Shown piece after piece: positions 18,904-28,085 of a stretch of 64,000 nt of DNA. Position 1 is the stretch's first letter, and each line of letters begins with the position of its first letter. The stretch comes from Alteromonas sp. LMIT006 (GTDB lineage Bacteria; Pseudomonadota; Gammaproteobacteria; Enterobacterales; Alteromonadaceae). The notes under the pieces were generated by a model that did no database searches, had not been told where the DNA came from, and saw only the letters and a list, made by a program, of their open reading frames with translations. The position numbers and the translations under genes were made by a program. The stretch is taken from positions 1,116,001 to 1,180,000 of the forward strand of contig NZ_CP101291.1 of the NCBI RefSeq assembly GCF_024300645.1, in the 5' to 3' direction.

Positions 18904-19842
18904 ATGCAAGGACATATAGGTAAAATTTTAGGCACTGTCTTTGGCGCTATGGTAGGTAAGATCCCCGGCGCGTTTGTCGGCTTTGTGATAGGTTGGTACT
19001 TCGATAACGCATTAAACAAAGACTTTTCTGGAGGTATGAACTTTTCTCAGTTTTTCTCTGATAAGAGTGAACTTACGTCTAGTACGATTTTCTTTCATTC
19101 TCTTTTTGGTTGCTTAGGTCACATCGCCAAAGCGGATGGTACCGTGACGCAAAGCGAAATTGCTATTGCGACTCGTCTAATGGACGATATGAAACTCTCA
19201 GGCGCGGTTCGCAAAGAAGCGCAAAATGCGTTTCGCGCGGGCAAAGATCCACATTTTCCTCTAGAAGATCAGCTTAACGACCTAATCAAAGATGTACAAA
19301 ATCGCTTCGATGTATTGAATGTATTCTTAGAAATTTTGGTTGAAGCGACGTTTGCCGATGGCGAATTATCGATCAATGAGATGAATCTACTCACCAAAAT
19401 TGCAGCACAACTCGGCTTTAGTGCTAAAGAACTCAACACTAAGATCAAACAATGCGAGGCGGAAATGCGTTTTCGTCAGCGCAAACAAGCGTTTGAGCAG
19501 GCTAAAGCCGAAGCGGAAAAGCGCGCACGACAAAAACAAGACGACTTTAGACGCTATGCAGAAGACCGTGCTAGACAAGCGTATGAGCGCTCTCATAGAC
19601 AATCACATCAAGCTCCGCAATACAATTCTCAAGAGCGTCTTGCGGATGCCTACCAAATTTTAGACGTGCCAGCTAACGCCGATGAAAAAACATTAAAGAA
19701 AGCCTATAAACGAGCAATGAATGCGCATCATCCAGATAAGTTGGCCGGAAAAGGATTGCCAGAAGCAGCGCTAGAGAAAGCCAAAGCGAAGGCGCAAGAT
19801 ATTCAAGCCGCCTATGAGCTGATAAAAAAGGAGAGAGGCTAG
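18904..19842 (+). CDS. djlA: Membrane-anchored co-chaperone DjlA
   Basis: This 312-residue protein has one N-terminal membrane segment (about 5-30, rich in glycine), a central TerB-like helical domain (about 55-170) and a C-terminal J domain (about 240-312) with the HPD motif in NAHHPDKLAGKG. DjlA stimulates DnaK and in E. coli affects capsule signalling through RcsC. The middle linker (about 180-235) is rich in Lys, Arg and Gln. An in-frame ATG at 18889 lies directly on the AAAGG and is less likely than 18904. It is divergent from lptD, as in E. coli. Confidence 0.9.
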   Translation: MQGHIGKILGTVFGAMVGKIPGAFVGFVIGWYFDNALNKDFSGGMNFSQFFSDKSELTSSTIFFHSLFGCLGHIAKADGTVTQSEIAIATRLMDDMKLSGAVRKEAQNAFRAGKDPHFPLEDQLNDLIKDVQNRFDVLNVFLEILVEATFADGELSINEMNLLTKIAAQLGFSAKELNTKIKQCEAEMRFRQRKQAFEQAKAEAEKRARQKQDDFRRYAEDRARQAYERSHRQSHQAPQYNSQERLADAYQILDVPANADEKTLKKAYKRAMNAHHPDKLAGKGLPEAALEKAKAKAQDIQAAYELIKKERG

Positions 19843-19897
19843 GATTTTTCCTTGCGAACTCTTACAATACAACAAAATATAAGGTGTAGAAAAAAGC

Positions 19898-20701
19898 ATG
19901 ACAATCAAAAAATTCAGATGGTTCGGAAGTCTAGTGTTGTTAGCGACAATGAGTTTTTCTGGCTGTTCTCAAGAGCAGTCTGCAAGTATCACTGAGCAAG
20001 CGACACCACACACCACTGAGCGCGAAACCCCAAAGTTAATCAGTGATAAGGCCTTAGCCAAATTCAATGCAGCGACCAATATTCCTGTGCAATCTGTTTC
20101 TCCCGCTCCCATAGACGGTTTTGTGCAACTGACTACACCTGCTGGGGTTTTGTATTTATCGCAAAATGGTGAGTTTTTGTTTGCGGGAAATTTATTTAAC
20201 ATCGAACAGGGGATGCGCAATGAAACGGAACAGGCCATGTACAAAGTGCGTCAATCCGTGATGGCATCACTGGGCGATTCAGCGATTGAGTTTAAGGCTG
20301 AAAATGAACAATATGTTGCAAATATTTTTACTGACATCACGTGTGGATACTGTCGCAAACTGCATCGTGAAATTCAAGACTATCTCGATCTAGGGATTAC
20401 AGTGCGTTATTTTGCCTACCCAAGAGCGGGTCTTTCAGGACAATCGTATCGCGATATGGTCTCGATCTGGTGTTCAGACACACCGCAAGAAAATATGACT
20501 TCAGCGAAAGAAGGCAATGATGTATCTGCGCGTACCTGTGACAACCCAGTGGCTAGTCATTATAGAGCAGGTGGGCAAATCGGCGTATCCGGGACACCTA
20601 ACATTGTTTTAGAAAATGGCGCATTAATTGGTGGTTATGTACCGGCACAAACTATGTTACAGCAAATTAGAGAAAAGCTTGGCTCAAGCGGAGAGCAGTA
20701 A
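19898..20701 (+). CDS. dsbC: DsbC-type disulfide isomerase, predicted lipoprotein
   Basis: This 267-residue periplasmic thiol:disulfide isomerase corrects wrong disulfides. The active site CGYC lies in DITCGYCRKLH, the structural pair is visible in IWCSDTP and ARTCDNP, and cis-Pro is in GVSGTPNIV. The N-terminal signal ends in SFSGC, a plausible lipobox, so the enzyme may be lipid-anchored; E. coli DsbC is soluble. About 30 extra residues rich in Thr, Glu and Gln separate the lipobox from the dimerisation domain. Its stop overlaps the recJ start (TAATG), as in the conserved dsbC-recJ pair. Confidence 0.9.
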   Translation: MTIKKFRWFGSLVLLATMSFSGCSQEQSASITEQATPHTTERETPKLISDKALAKFNAATNIPVQSVSPAPIDGFVQLTTPAGVLYLSQNGEFLFAGNLFNIEQGMRNETEQAMYKVRQSVMASLGDSAIEFKAENEQYVANIFTDITCGYCRKLHREIQDYLDLGITVRYFAYPRAGLSGQSYRDMVSIWCSDTPQENMTSAKEGNDVSARTCDNPVASHYRAGGQIGVSGTPNIVLENGALIGGYVPAQTMLQQIREKLGSSGEQ

Positions 20702-22449
20702 TGCTGCACTCCGCTCAGATTATTTCTCGTCAAATCACACCTGAACCCGAATGGGTGCGAACGCTTTCAGCAATATTTCCAAGCCATACTGCACTCTTTG
20801 CTCGAATTTTACAGGCGAGAAATATTCAAGATCCTCGGGCACTATCAAATAGCATGAAAGACCTGATCCACTACCGTACATTGCGTGGTTTAAACGTCGC
20901 AGTTCAAGTCCTGGCGGATGCCGTTGTGCAGGATCAGCGGATTGTCATTGTCGGTGATTTTGATGCTGATGGGGCAACTTCAACTGCCTTGTGTATGCTC
21001 GCGCTCAATGCCATGGGACATCACAATGTCCAGTATATTGTGCCAAATCGTTTTGATTTTGGTTATGGCTTATCTGTCCCCCTAGTTGATATCGCACACG
21101 AGGAATATCAAGCGGATATATTGTTGACAGTGGACAATGGGATCAGCGCCCATGAGGGCGTGGATAGAGCGAATCAACTGGGCATCAAGGTCATAGTGAC
21201 CGATCATCACCTAGCCGGTGACACACTACCTGATGCAACGGCTATTGTGAATCCGAATCAACCTGACTGCGCTTTTATTGGCAAAAACAGTGCTGGGGTG
21301 GCTGTGGCTTTTTATGTGCTCAGTGCTCTGCGAGCTGAGTTACAATCCCGACAATGGTTCAACCCGCACAGGCCGATGCCAAACCTCGCGGAATTTCTCG
21401 ACCTCGTTGCACTCGGTACGGTAGCCGATGTCGTTAAGCTAGATCACAACAATCGTATCCTAGTTTATCAAGGCGTTGCCCGAATTAAGCGGCAACTCTG
21501 TCGTCCTGGGATATTGGCCTTGTTAGATGTGGCAGGTAAAGTGGCGGACAAATTAACAGTCAGTGATTTAGGCTTTATCCTAGGCCCTCGCTTAAATGCC
21601 GCGGGTAGACTCGATGACATGAGTATTGGCATCGAATGTCTCATTACGCAAGATCCCTTTGTGGCGCGTCAGCTTGCCGAACAACTCGATCAGTTTAACC
21701 GTGAGCGCAAACAGATAGAACAAAGTATGCGAGATGATGCAGAGACTCACCTAGCCAGTATGCAACCTAGTCATAACGATTTACCAGCGGCACTCGTACT
21801 CTTCAACGACACCTTTCACGAGGGGGTCATAGGCATAGTGGCTGGTCGCATCAAAGAGCAGTGCTATCGTCCAACCGTAGTGTTTGCAGATGCCGGTGAT
21901 GGTGAGCTAAAGGGGTCTGCACGCTCTATCCAAGGGTTACATATTCGTGATGCGCTGGAACGAGTAAATACTCGTCATCCCAAACTCATAAAAAAATTCG
22001 GCGGGCATGCCATGGCCGCAGGTCTTACCATAGAGGCGAGTGGCTTAAAACAATTTGAACAAGCGTTCATCGACGTAATAGGCGAGTTGGGTTCTGAACT
22101 GCCCAAAACCCCACAAGTGGAGACAGATGGTGCCTTGCAGGCCTCCGAATTGGATTTGGGGCTAGCTAAACAGTTGGAACAATTATGTGTCTGGGGGCAG
22201 GGATGTCCTGCACCTATGTTTGATAATGTATTTACGGTGGTTAACCAGCGAATTGTTGGTGAAAAGCACCTCAAATTGGTTTTATCTCTCAACGATCAAA
22301 CTGTTGATGCGATCGCTTTTAATGTTGATGTCAGTCAATGGCCGAACCCCAGCTGTCAACACATCCATGCTGCATATAGTTTGAACGTGAATGAATTCCG
22401 TGGCAATGAATCGGTGCAGTGTCTGATTCACACCTTCCACCCGGTGTAA
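20701..22449 (+). CDS. recJ: Single-stranded-DNA-specific exonuclease RecJ
   Basis: This 582-residue 5'-3' exonuclease of the DHH superfamily acts in recombination and mismatch repair. Motifs: VIVGDFDADGATS (motif I), LLTVDNGI, VTDHHLAG (DHH) and the DHHA1 segment FGGHAMAAG. Length is close to E. coli RecJ (577). Its start overlaps the dsbC stop by 1 nt, and recO follows 1 nt after its stop, so the three genes are transcriptionally and translationally linked. Confidence 0.95.
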   Translation: MLHSAQIISRQITPEPEWVRTLSAIFPSHTALFARILQARNIQDPRALSNSMKDLIHYRTLRGLNVAVQVLADAVVQDQRIVIVGDFDADGATSTALCMLALNAMGHHNVQYIVPNRFDFGYGLSVPLVDIAHEEYQADILLTVDNGISAHEGVDRANQLGIKVIVTDHHLAGDTLPDATAIVNPNQPDCAFIGKNSAGVAVAFYVLSALRAELQSRQWFNPHRPMPNLAEFLDLVALGTVADVVKLDHNNRILVYQGVARIKRQLCRPGILALLDVAGKVADKLTVSDLGFILGPRLNAAGRLDDMSIGIECLITQDPFVARQLAEQLDQFNRERKQIEQSMRDDAETHLASMQPSHNDLPAALVLFNDTFHEGVIGIVAGRIKEQCYRPTVVFADAGDGELKGSARSIQGLHIRDALERVNTRHPKLIKKFGGHAMAAGLTIEASGLKQFEQAFIDVIGELGSELPKTPQVETDGALQASELDLGLAKQLEQLCVWGQGCPAPMFDNVFTVVNQRIVGEKHLKLVLSLNDQTVDAIAFNVDVSQWPNPSCQHIHAAYSLNVNEFRGNESVQCLIHTFHPV

Positions 22450-22450
22450 C

Positions 22451-23179
22451 ATGGCGCGGCTCGTGCTCAATACTCAGGCCTTTGTATTGCACAGTCGGCC
22501 ATATCGCGAAACCAGTTTATTAGTCGACATGCTGACTCGAGAACAGGGTAAATTACGCTGTGTGGTGCGAGGAGCAAAGAGCAAAAAATCCCCCAAAGTT
22601 GCTTTGTTACAACCTTTTTTACCATTGCAATGTGAGTTTATGGGCTCAGGAGAGCTCCGCAACTTGGGCCAGCTAGATACCATGGGGCAAAGCTTCGCGC
22701 TTGCGGGGACTAATTTATTTTGTGGTCTGTACCTCAATGAACTTTTACTGCGTATTTGTCCCAATGAATATGCCGACCCCGAGTTATTTGATGCTTATCA
22801 AACGACTTTGCGGCATTTGGCTGGTGCACAAACGCAGTGGTTAGAGGCGTTGTTACGGGAATTCGAATTGTATTTGTTGCAGCATATTGGTGTTTTAGGC
22901 CGGTTGGATTCTGAAGCAGAAGGCGGTTTGGATTTAGTCGATGAAGGGTGTTATCGCTATCAAATTGGGATAGGTGTTATCGCTTGTATGCCAAGTGTAA
23001 AGTGGCATTTTAGTGGGCGTGTTTTCATTGATGTGGCCAATCAAATTTGGCATGAACAATCTTTGTTATGCGCCAAAATCATTTGCCGCCAAGTGATCTC
23101 TGATTTACTTGGTGATAGACCTCTCAAAAGCAGAGAACTATTCAAAACCTTACGGACTAATTCACAAAGCTCTGATTGA
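22451..23179 (+). CDS. recO: DNA repair protein RecO
   Basis: This 242-residue protein has the same length as E. coli RecO. An N-terminal OB fold (about 1-80) with HSRPYRETSLLVDMLTRE precedes a helical C-terminal domain. It loads RecA on SSB-coated DNA in the RecFOR pathway. It follows recJ with a 1-nt gap, which joins two RecFOR-pathway functions in one transcript; in E. coli, recO is instead preceded by era. Confidence 0.93.
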   Translation: MARLVLNTQAFVLHSRPYRETSLLVDMLTREQGKLRCVVRGAKSKKSPKVALLQPFLPLQCEFMGSGELRNLGQLDTMGQSFALAGTNLFCGLYLNELLLRICPNEYADPELFDAYQTTLRHLAGAQTQWLEALLREFELYLLQHIGVLGRLDSEAEGGLDLVDEGCYRYQIGIGVIACMPSVKWHFSGRVFIDVANQIWHEQSLLCAKIICRQVISDLLGDRPLKSRELFKTLRTNSQSSD

Positions 23180-23205
23180 AGCTCAGACTCTCGTTAAGGT
23201 ATACT
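23176..23205 (+). promoter_or_regulatory. Candidate pdxJ promoter
   Basis: TTGAAG (23176-23181) and TATACT (23200-23205) are spaced 18 nt. The -35 hexamer overlaps the recO stop. It lies 28 nt before the pdxJ ATG and could give pdxJ-acpS independent expression. Confidence 0.5.
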
Positions 23206-23233
23206 GTCGTCAAACAAATGTAGAGTAATTGTT

Positions 23234-23995
23234 ATGAATCAGTCCACCACGTTTGAACCGATTTTGTTAGGTGTGAATATTGACCACGTTGCGACATTGC
23301 GCAATGCCCGAGGCACGCATTATCCCGACCCAGTACATGCTGCAGATGTTGCAGAGCGAGCGGGTGCGGACGGGATCACAGTGCATTTGCGCGAAGATCG
23401 CCGTCATATCAAAGACCGCGACGTAGAGATATTAGCGAAAACCATCAATACACGTTTAAATTTAGAGATGGCAGTGACAGATGAAATGCTCGAAATTGCC
23501 ATCAAAACGCAACCAACGTTTGTATGTCTTGTACCAGAAAAACGCGAAGAACTCACCACTGAAGGTGGTTTAGACGTAGTAGGCCAGTTCCAAAAAGTCA
23601 GACATGCCTGTCAAGTATTGGCTGAGGCAGGCATAATGGTCTCGTTGTTCATTGATGCAATAGAAGAACAAATCGATGCAGCAGTCGCCTGCGGTGCTCC
23701 GTACATTGAGATCCATACCGGACAATACGCAGAAGCTGCTAATCACGTAGTTGCGCAAGCAGAGCTTGCGAAACTTCAAGCGGGTATCGCTTATGCAGCA
23801 AACAAGGGGTTACGGGTCAATGCCGGTCATGGTTTGCATTATCACAACGTCAAACCGATCGCTGCCATCCCACAAATCGAAGAATTGAATATCGGTCATG
23901 CTATTATGGCTCGTGCCATGTTTGATGGGATGGAAAAAGCAGTACGAGATATGCGTATACTGATGCAAGAAGCGCGTATGCAGGCGTTGGTTTAA
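23234..23995 (+). CDS. pdxJ: Pyridoxine 5'-phosphate synthase
   Basis: This 253-residue TIM-barrel enzyme condenses 1-deoxy-D-xylulose 5-phosphate with the PdxA product to make pyridoxine 5'-phosphate. Family segments: [28 protein letters not shown] and [12 protein letters not shown]. It is followed 7 nt later by acpS, the conserved pdxJ-acpS pair. With pdxA near 14 kb the window carries two consecutive steps of the DXP-dependent B6 route. Confidence 0.96.
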   Translation: MNQSTTFEPILLGVNIDHVATLRNARGTHYPDPVHAADVAERAGADGITVHLREDRRHIKDRDVEILAKTINTRLNLEMAVTDEMLEIAIKTQPTFVCLVPEKREELTTEGGLDVVGQFQKVRHACQVLAEAGIMVSLFIDAIEEQIDAAVACGAPYIEIHTGQYAEAANHVVAQAELAKLQAGIAYAANKGLRVNAGHGLHYHNVKPIAAIPQIEELNIGHAIMARAMFDGMEKAVRDMRILMQEARMQALV

Positions 23996-24002
23996 GCAAA
24001 CA

Positions 24003-24383
24003 ATGGCTTTGCTTGGACTCGGAACGGATATTGTTGCAGTTGCTAGATTAGCCAAGCACACACCAGATTCCCCCGCGTTTGCCAAACGTGTGTTACATCC
24101 TTGTGAATTTGAGGAATATATGTCACATAAGCAGCCAACCCGATATTTGGCGAAACGTTTTGCTCTCAAAGAAGCTGCCGTGAAAGCACTTGGCACCGGT
24201 ATAGGTAATGGTGTTAACTTAGCTGATGTTTGGTGCGAATATACCAAATTGGGACAACCATGGTTGCGTTATTGTGGGGGGTTTGCCAAACAAGCAGAAG
24301 CCATGGGGGTTACGGTTGGTCATGTATCTATTTCTGACGAACAGGACTATGTTGTTGCAACGGTTATCCTGACCAATGACTAA
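24003..24383 (+). CDS. acpS: Holo-[acyl-carrier-protein] synthase
   Basis: This 126-residue phosphopantetheinyl transferase loads 4'-phosphopantetheine from CoA onto acyl carrier protein. The Mg/CoA-binding motifs GLGTDIVAVARL and RFALKEAAVKALGTGI are present, and length matches E. coli AcpS (126). It sits 7 nt after pdxJ and 6 nt before rlmD. Confidence 0.95.
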   Translation: MALLGLGTDIVAVARLAKHTPDSPAFAKRVLHPCEFEEYMSHKQPTRYLAKRFALKEAAVKALGTGIGNGVNLADVWCEYTKLGQPWLRYCGGFAKQAEAMGVTVGHVSISDEQDYVVATVILTND

Positions 24384-24389
24384 TCAGCC

Positions 24390-25841
24390 ATGGTAAAACT
24401 CTTCCAACCCAAATCAGGTAAAAATAATAAAGGCGCTCGTGGCTTCAAAGGGAGTCAGGGTAGCTCAAAATTCTCTCCAAATAAGCCATTGATGAACGTC
24501 ACAACGACGGAACTGACTCTACAAAACCAAGTGAAGTTAGAGGACCACAGCAATGTGTTCGTAAAAGGCGCCTTACCTGGGGAGCGTATCAATGCATTAA
24601 TACTGGACTCCGGAAAAAACAGTTCCACAGCGGTTGCAACCAAGATTCTAAAGGCCAGCGGATCTAGAATTGACGCACATTGTCAATATGCGCTTGGACA
24701 TCCGAAGATAACGCATACTGAACATGCATGTGGCGGTTGCCTATTGGGTTTTACATCTGACGAAGCACTGTTAACACTGAAGCAAAAAGCGCTATGTGAA
24801 GCAATGCAAAGGGTGTTTGGTGAACGTTATAACGATAAAGTTTGGGCAGAGCCAATAACCTCTCCAATCCAATACCGACGCAAAATCCGTCTCGCAATCG
24901 ATGCTCGTAATCCGAAGCAGATCAAAGTCGGCTTTCGACAGCTCAATGGCAAAAACGTGTTACCCATTAATCAATGCGAAGTATGTGAGCCTCCACTACA
25001 GAAAGTGTTAAGCGGCCTAAGCGCCTGCGTTCCCGATTGGCATTGGTTAAAATCCATTGGCCATATTAGTCTTTTACAGACACACGCAGGCGGAGCAGTT
25101 GGTTTCCATGCTACTGGGAATTTAGGGCAAGCCGCTCTCAATGCGATGCACGTCTTCGGTGACACTCATCAATGTATGGTGTTAGTAAATGATAAAGGCG
25201 CTGGGCATTTGCCTGAATGGCAATCAACACAGTCATACGGTCAGTTGAGTGAAGGAATATGGGTGACGCCAGAACTGTGCTTAGCCACGATTGATGATGA
25301 TCTGTATCCCATCACCATGGAAGACTTTATCCAGGTCAACAGGACCGTAAATGACCAAATGGTACAAGCAACCTTAGCGGCACTTGCACTGGATAAAACT
25401 GATCGCGTGTTGGATTTATTTTCTGGTGCTGGAAATTTTACTCTGCCTCTTGCTAGGCGCTGCTCTAGAGTATTGGCCGTAGAGGGGGTAGCCAAAGTCG
25501 TGGAACGTGCTGCTCACTATGCTAAGAACCAAAAGTTTGACAATATTAAGTGGTTGGCAGGTGATCTGGCGAGTTCGGATGTGCTTGGCAACATAGAAGA
25601 TTTTAATGCGAACAAAATGGTGTTAGACCCGGCTCGTGCTGGAGCAGGATTTATTCTGGAACAGTGCGACTTTTCAGCAATAAAAACTATCGTCTATGTT
25701 TCTTGTAATCCACAAAGTTGGCTGTCGGATACCAAAATTCTTCACCGCAAAGGATTTCAGCTAAACCGAGTGCAGTTGTTGGATATGTTTCGGGCGACGC
25801 ATCACACAGAACTATTGAGTGTGTGGACGCAAGATGAATAG
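24390..25841 (+). CDS. rlmD: 23S rRNA (uracil-1939-C5)-methyltransferase
   Basis: This 483-residue enzyme methylates U1939 of 23S rRNA. A basic N-terminal extension (about 1-30) precedes a TRAM domain (about 35-95). Cysteines for a 4Fe-4S cluster appear as CQYALG, CGGC and a later CEVCEPP. The SAM motif LDLFSGAGNFTLPL and the nucleophile in VYVSCNPQSW follow. Length exceeds E. coli RlmD (433), mainly through the N-terminus. The gene lies just before relA, as in E. coli. Confidence 0.92.
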   Translation: MVKLFQPKSGKNNKGARGFKGSQGSSKFSPNKPLMNVTTTELTLQNQVKLEDHSNVFVKGALPGERINALILDSGKNSSTAVATKILKASGSRIDAHCQYALGHPKITHTEHACGGCLLGFTSDEALLTLKQKALCEAMQRVFGERYNDKVWAEPITSPIQYRRKIRLAIDARNPKQIKVGFRQLNGKNVLPINQCEVCEPPLQKVLSGLSACVPDWHWLKSIGHISLLQTHAGGAVGFHATGNLGQAALNAMHVFGDTHQCMVLVNDKGAGHLPEWQSTQSYGQLSEGIWVTPELCLATIDDDLYPITMEDFIQVNRTVNDQMVQATLAALALDKTDRVLDLFSGAGNFTLPLARRCSRVLAVEGVAKVVERAAHYAKNQKFDNIKWLAGDLASSDVLGNIEDFNANKMVLDPARAGAGFILEQCDFSAIKTIVYVSCNPQSWLSDTKILHRKGFQLNRVQLLDMFRATHHTELLSVWTQDE

Positions 25842-25855
25842 AGCGTTCATCTTTC

Positions 25856-25880
25856 TCTGATTAGAGATTTTTTCTACCAC
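25856..25880 (+). terminator. Weak terminator after rlmD
   Basis: TCTCT and AGAGA form a 5-bp stem with a GATT loop, followed by six T residues. The short stem makes this a weak candidate that may let some transcription continue into relA. Confidence 0.4.
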
Positions 25881-25932
25881 CCTAACTAGTTTACTTGTAT
25901 GATAAACCCATTAGTTATACAAGGAGTTTGTC

Positions 25933-28083
25933 TTGGTTTCAGTTCGCAGTGTGCATCGAGCGCAACGTCCCCCATTTGATGAATGGCTATCTCAACTAGA
26001 TGTTGCGGTTGGGACCAAACGCAAACTACGCGAAATCGTTAATCACCCAGAAAACCTTCTTATTGGCCAAGAAATGGTTGAGATATTGGCCGAGTTGAAT
26101 ATGGATGATGTCACATTGATGGCAGCTATGGTTTTTCCTTATTGTGAAATGCACAAGTTAGACGAGGTTGCAATCAGTCAGACCTTCTCTGTTGACATTG
26201 CTAATTTAATCAGCGGTGTGCGTAAGATGGACGCAATCAAAATCTTGCAAACAAAGCATCAACGCAATGAAGCACAAGTCGATAATGTTCGCAAGATGCT
26301 TCTGGCAATGGTTGAAGATGTACGTGCAGTCGTGATCAAAATGGCAGAGCGTATTTGCACCTTGCAACGAGTTAAAAACGAGGACGAAGAAACGCGAGTG
26401 ATGGTAGCACGTGAGTGTTCCACGGTGTACGCTCCGCTTGCTAACCGTTTGGGGATCGGTCAGCTCAAATGGGAATTAGAAGATTTGGCGTTTCGTTATT
26501 TGCATCCGCAAAAATACATGCAAATAGCGTCTTGGTTAGATGAAAAGCGCTCAGAGAGAACCCAATACATCGATGATTTTGTTGCAGCTTTGGAAGATGA
26601 ATTAGCAGCGCAAAACATACAAGCTTATGTCTATGGTCGGCCAAAACACATTTTTTCAATCCACAAAAAAATGCACAAAAAGGGTCTCTCATTTGAGCAA
26701 TTATTTGATATCAGGGCGGTGCGAGTCATTGCGCAAACGCTCCCAGATTGTTACGCCGCATTAGGTACAGTTCATGCCAAATGGCATCACCTTGTTAATG
26801 AATTTGACGATTATATTGCAACGCCCAAAGCCAATGGCTATCAGTCTATTCATACCGTCATTCGAGGTCCGGAACAACGCACTATCGAAATTCAGATCCG
26901 TACTCAACAAATGCACGATGATGCAGAACTTGGGGTGGCAGCGCATTGGAAATATAAAGAAGACCACAAAGGCAAAACCACCGCTGCAGAGGCTCGCATT
27001 ACTTGGTTGCGCAAAATTCTTGCATGGCAAGAAGAGGTTGCTGAGTCCGGAGATTTGGTCGAAGAATTGCGTTCACAAGTGTTTGATGACCGAGTCTATG
27101 TGTTTACGCCCAACGGTGATGTCATTGATTTACCGGTTGGTTCTACGCCGCTTGATTTTGCCTATTATATTCACTCAAATGTCGGTCATCGTTGTATTGG
27201 TGCCAAAGTGGATGGACGCATTGTGCCCTTTACGTACAAGTTACAAAGTGGTGACCAAGTCGAAATTCTCACTGGCAAACAGCTAAACCCGTCACGCGAT
27301 TGGTTACACCCTGGATTGGGCTATGTTTTTTCGTCTCGTGCCCGTGCCAAGATCCATACGTTTTTTAAAAAGCTGGATCGCGATGATCACCTCTCTGCCG
27401 GTAAAGAATTGCTCGAACGGGAGTTAGCCAAACTCCATTTTACAATAAAAGATATTCCATCTGATTTATCGCGATTTAATGTCCATCAGCTAGAGGACTT
27501 GTTTGTTGCAGTGGGTGCCGGCGATCTGCGAGTGATGTCAGTTGTACATTACATAGAGCAGTTGCACAAACCTGAGGTTGAAATAGAGCCTGTTGCACCT
27601 AAGCCCACGCCACAAAAACCGCGTAAAACCGACGGTCATATTGAAGTGGAAGGTGTAGGAAATCTGATGAGTAGTATCGCAAACTGCTGTCAGCCATTAC
27701 CTGGGGAACCTATTTCTGGGTATATTACGCAAGGGCGAGGTGTCAGTGTGCACAAGCAAGATTGTGAGCAGTTAGCACACCTGTTAACTCAGCATCCCGA
27801 ACGCGAAATAGAAGTCAACTGGAGTGGTGGGCAAGCGCATGGTTTACAAGCGAAAATCGCCTTAAAATGTTCAGACCGTACTGGATTGATGCGAGATATA
27901 ATGACCCAGACGAGTAACGATAAAGTACCGGTTTTGGGTATCAACAGTATCAGTGACACGCAAACGGGCACATGTCAAATCGATTTGGTGGTTGAAGTGA
28001 GTCACCTCAATAGCCTCAATATTCTGCTAAAGCGGTTACGTAAAATCAAAGGTGTTATCGACGCCTTCAAATATGAGCACTAA
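25933..28083 (+). CDS. relA: GTP pyrophosphokinase (ppGpp synthetase I)
   Basis: This 716-residue ribosome-associated enzyme makes (p)ppGpp in the stringent response. The order is pseudo-hydrolase domain (about 30-190; the HD metal motif is replaced by FPYCEM, so no hydrolase activity is expected), synthetase domain (about 230-360, HKKMHKKG, FDIRAVRVI, DYIATPKANGYQSIHT), TGS (about 400-460), a zinc-finger region with NCCQPLPGEP, and an ACT domain at the C-terminus. The start is TTG at 25933: AAGGAG lies 6 nt upstream, and the resulting N-terminus MVSVRS matches MVAVRS of E. coli RelA. mazG follows after 2 nt. Confidence 0.95.
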   Translation: MVSVRSVHRAQRPPFDEWLSQLDVAVGTKRKLREIVNHPENLLIGQEMVEILAELNMDDVTLMAAMVFPYCEMHKLDEVAISQTFSVDIANLISGVRKMDAIKILQTKHQRNEAQVDNVRKMLLAMVEDVRAVVIKMAERICTLQRVKNEDEETRVMVARECSTVYAPLANRLGIGQLKWELEDLAFRYLHPQKYMQIASWLDEKRSERTQYIDDFVAALEDELAAQNIQAYVYGRPKHIFSIHKKMHKKGLSFEQLFDIRAVRVIAQTLPDCYAALGTVHAKWHHLVNEFDDYIATPKANGYQSIHTVIRGPEQRTIEIQIRTQQMHDDAELGVAAHWKYKEDHKGKTTAAEARITWLRKILAWQEEVAESGDLVEELRSQVFDDRVYVFTPNGDVIDLPVGSTPLDFAYYIHSNVGHRCIGAKVDGRIVPFTYKLQSGDQVEILTGKQLNPSRDWLHPGLGYVFSSRARAKIHTFFKKLDRDDHLSAGKELLERELAKLHFTIKDIPSDLSRFNVHQLEDLFVAVGAGDLRVMSVVHYIEQLHKPEVEIEPVAPKPTPQKPRKTDGHIEVEGVGNLMSSIANCCQPLPGEPISGYITQGRGVSVHKQDCEQLAHLLTQHPEREIEVNWSGGQAHGLQAKIALKCSDRTGLMRDIMTQTSNDKVPVLGINSISDTQTGTCQIDLVVEVSHLNSLNILLKRLRKIKGVIDAFKYEH

Positions 28084-28085
28084 GC

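Noticed and set aside
26774-27286. A 170-residue plus-strand gene inside relA
   Set aside because: It lies in another frame of the conserved RelA synthetase/TGS region and shows no family features of its own.
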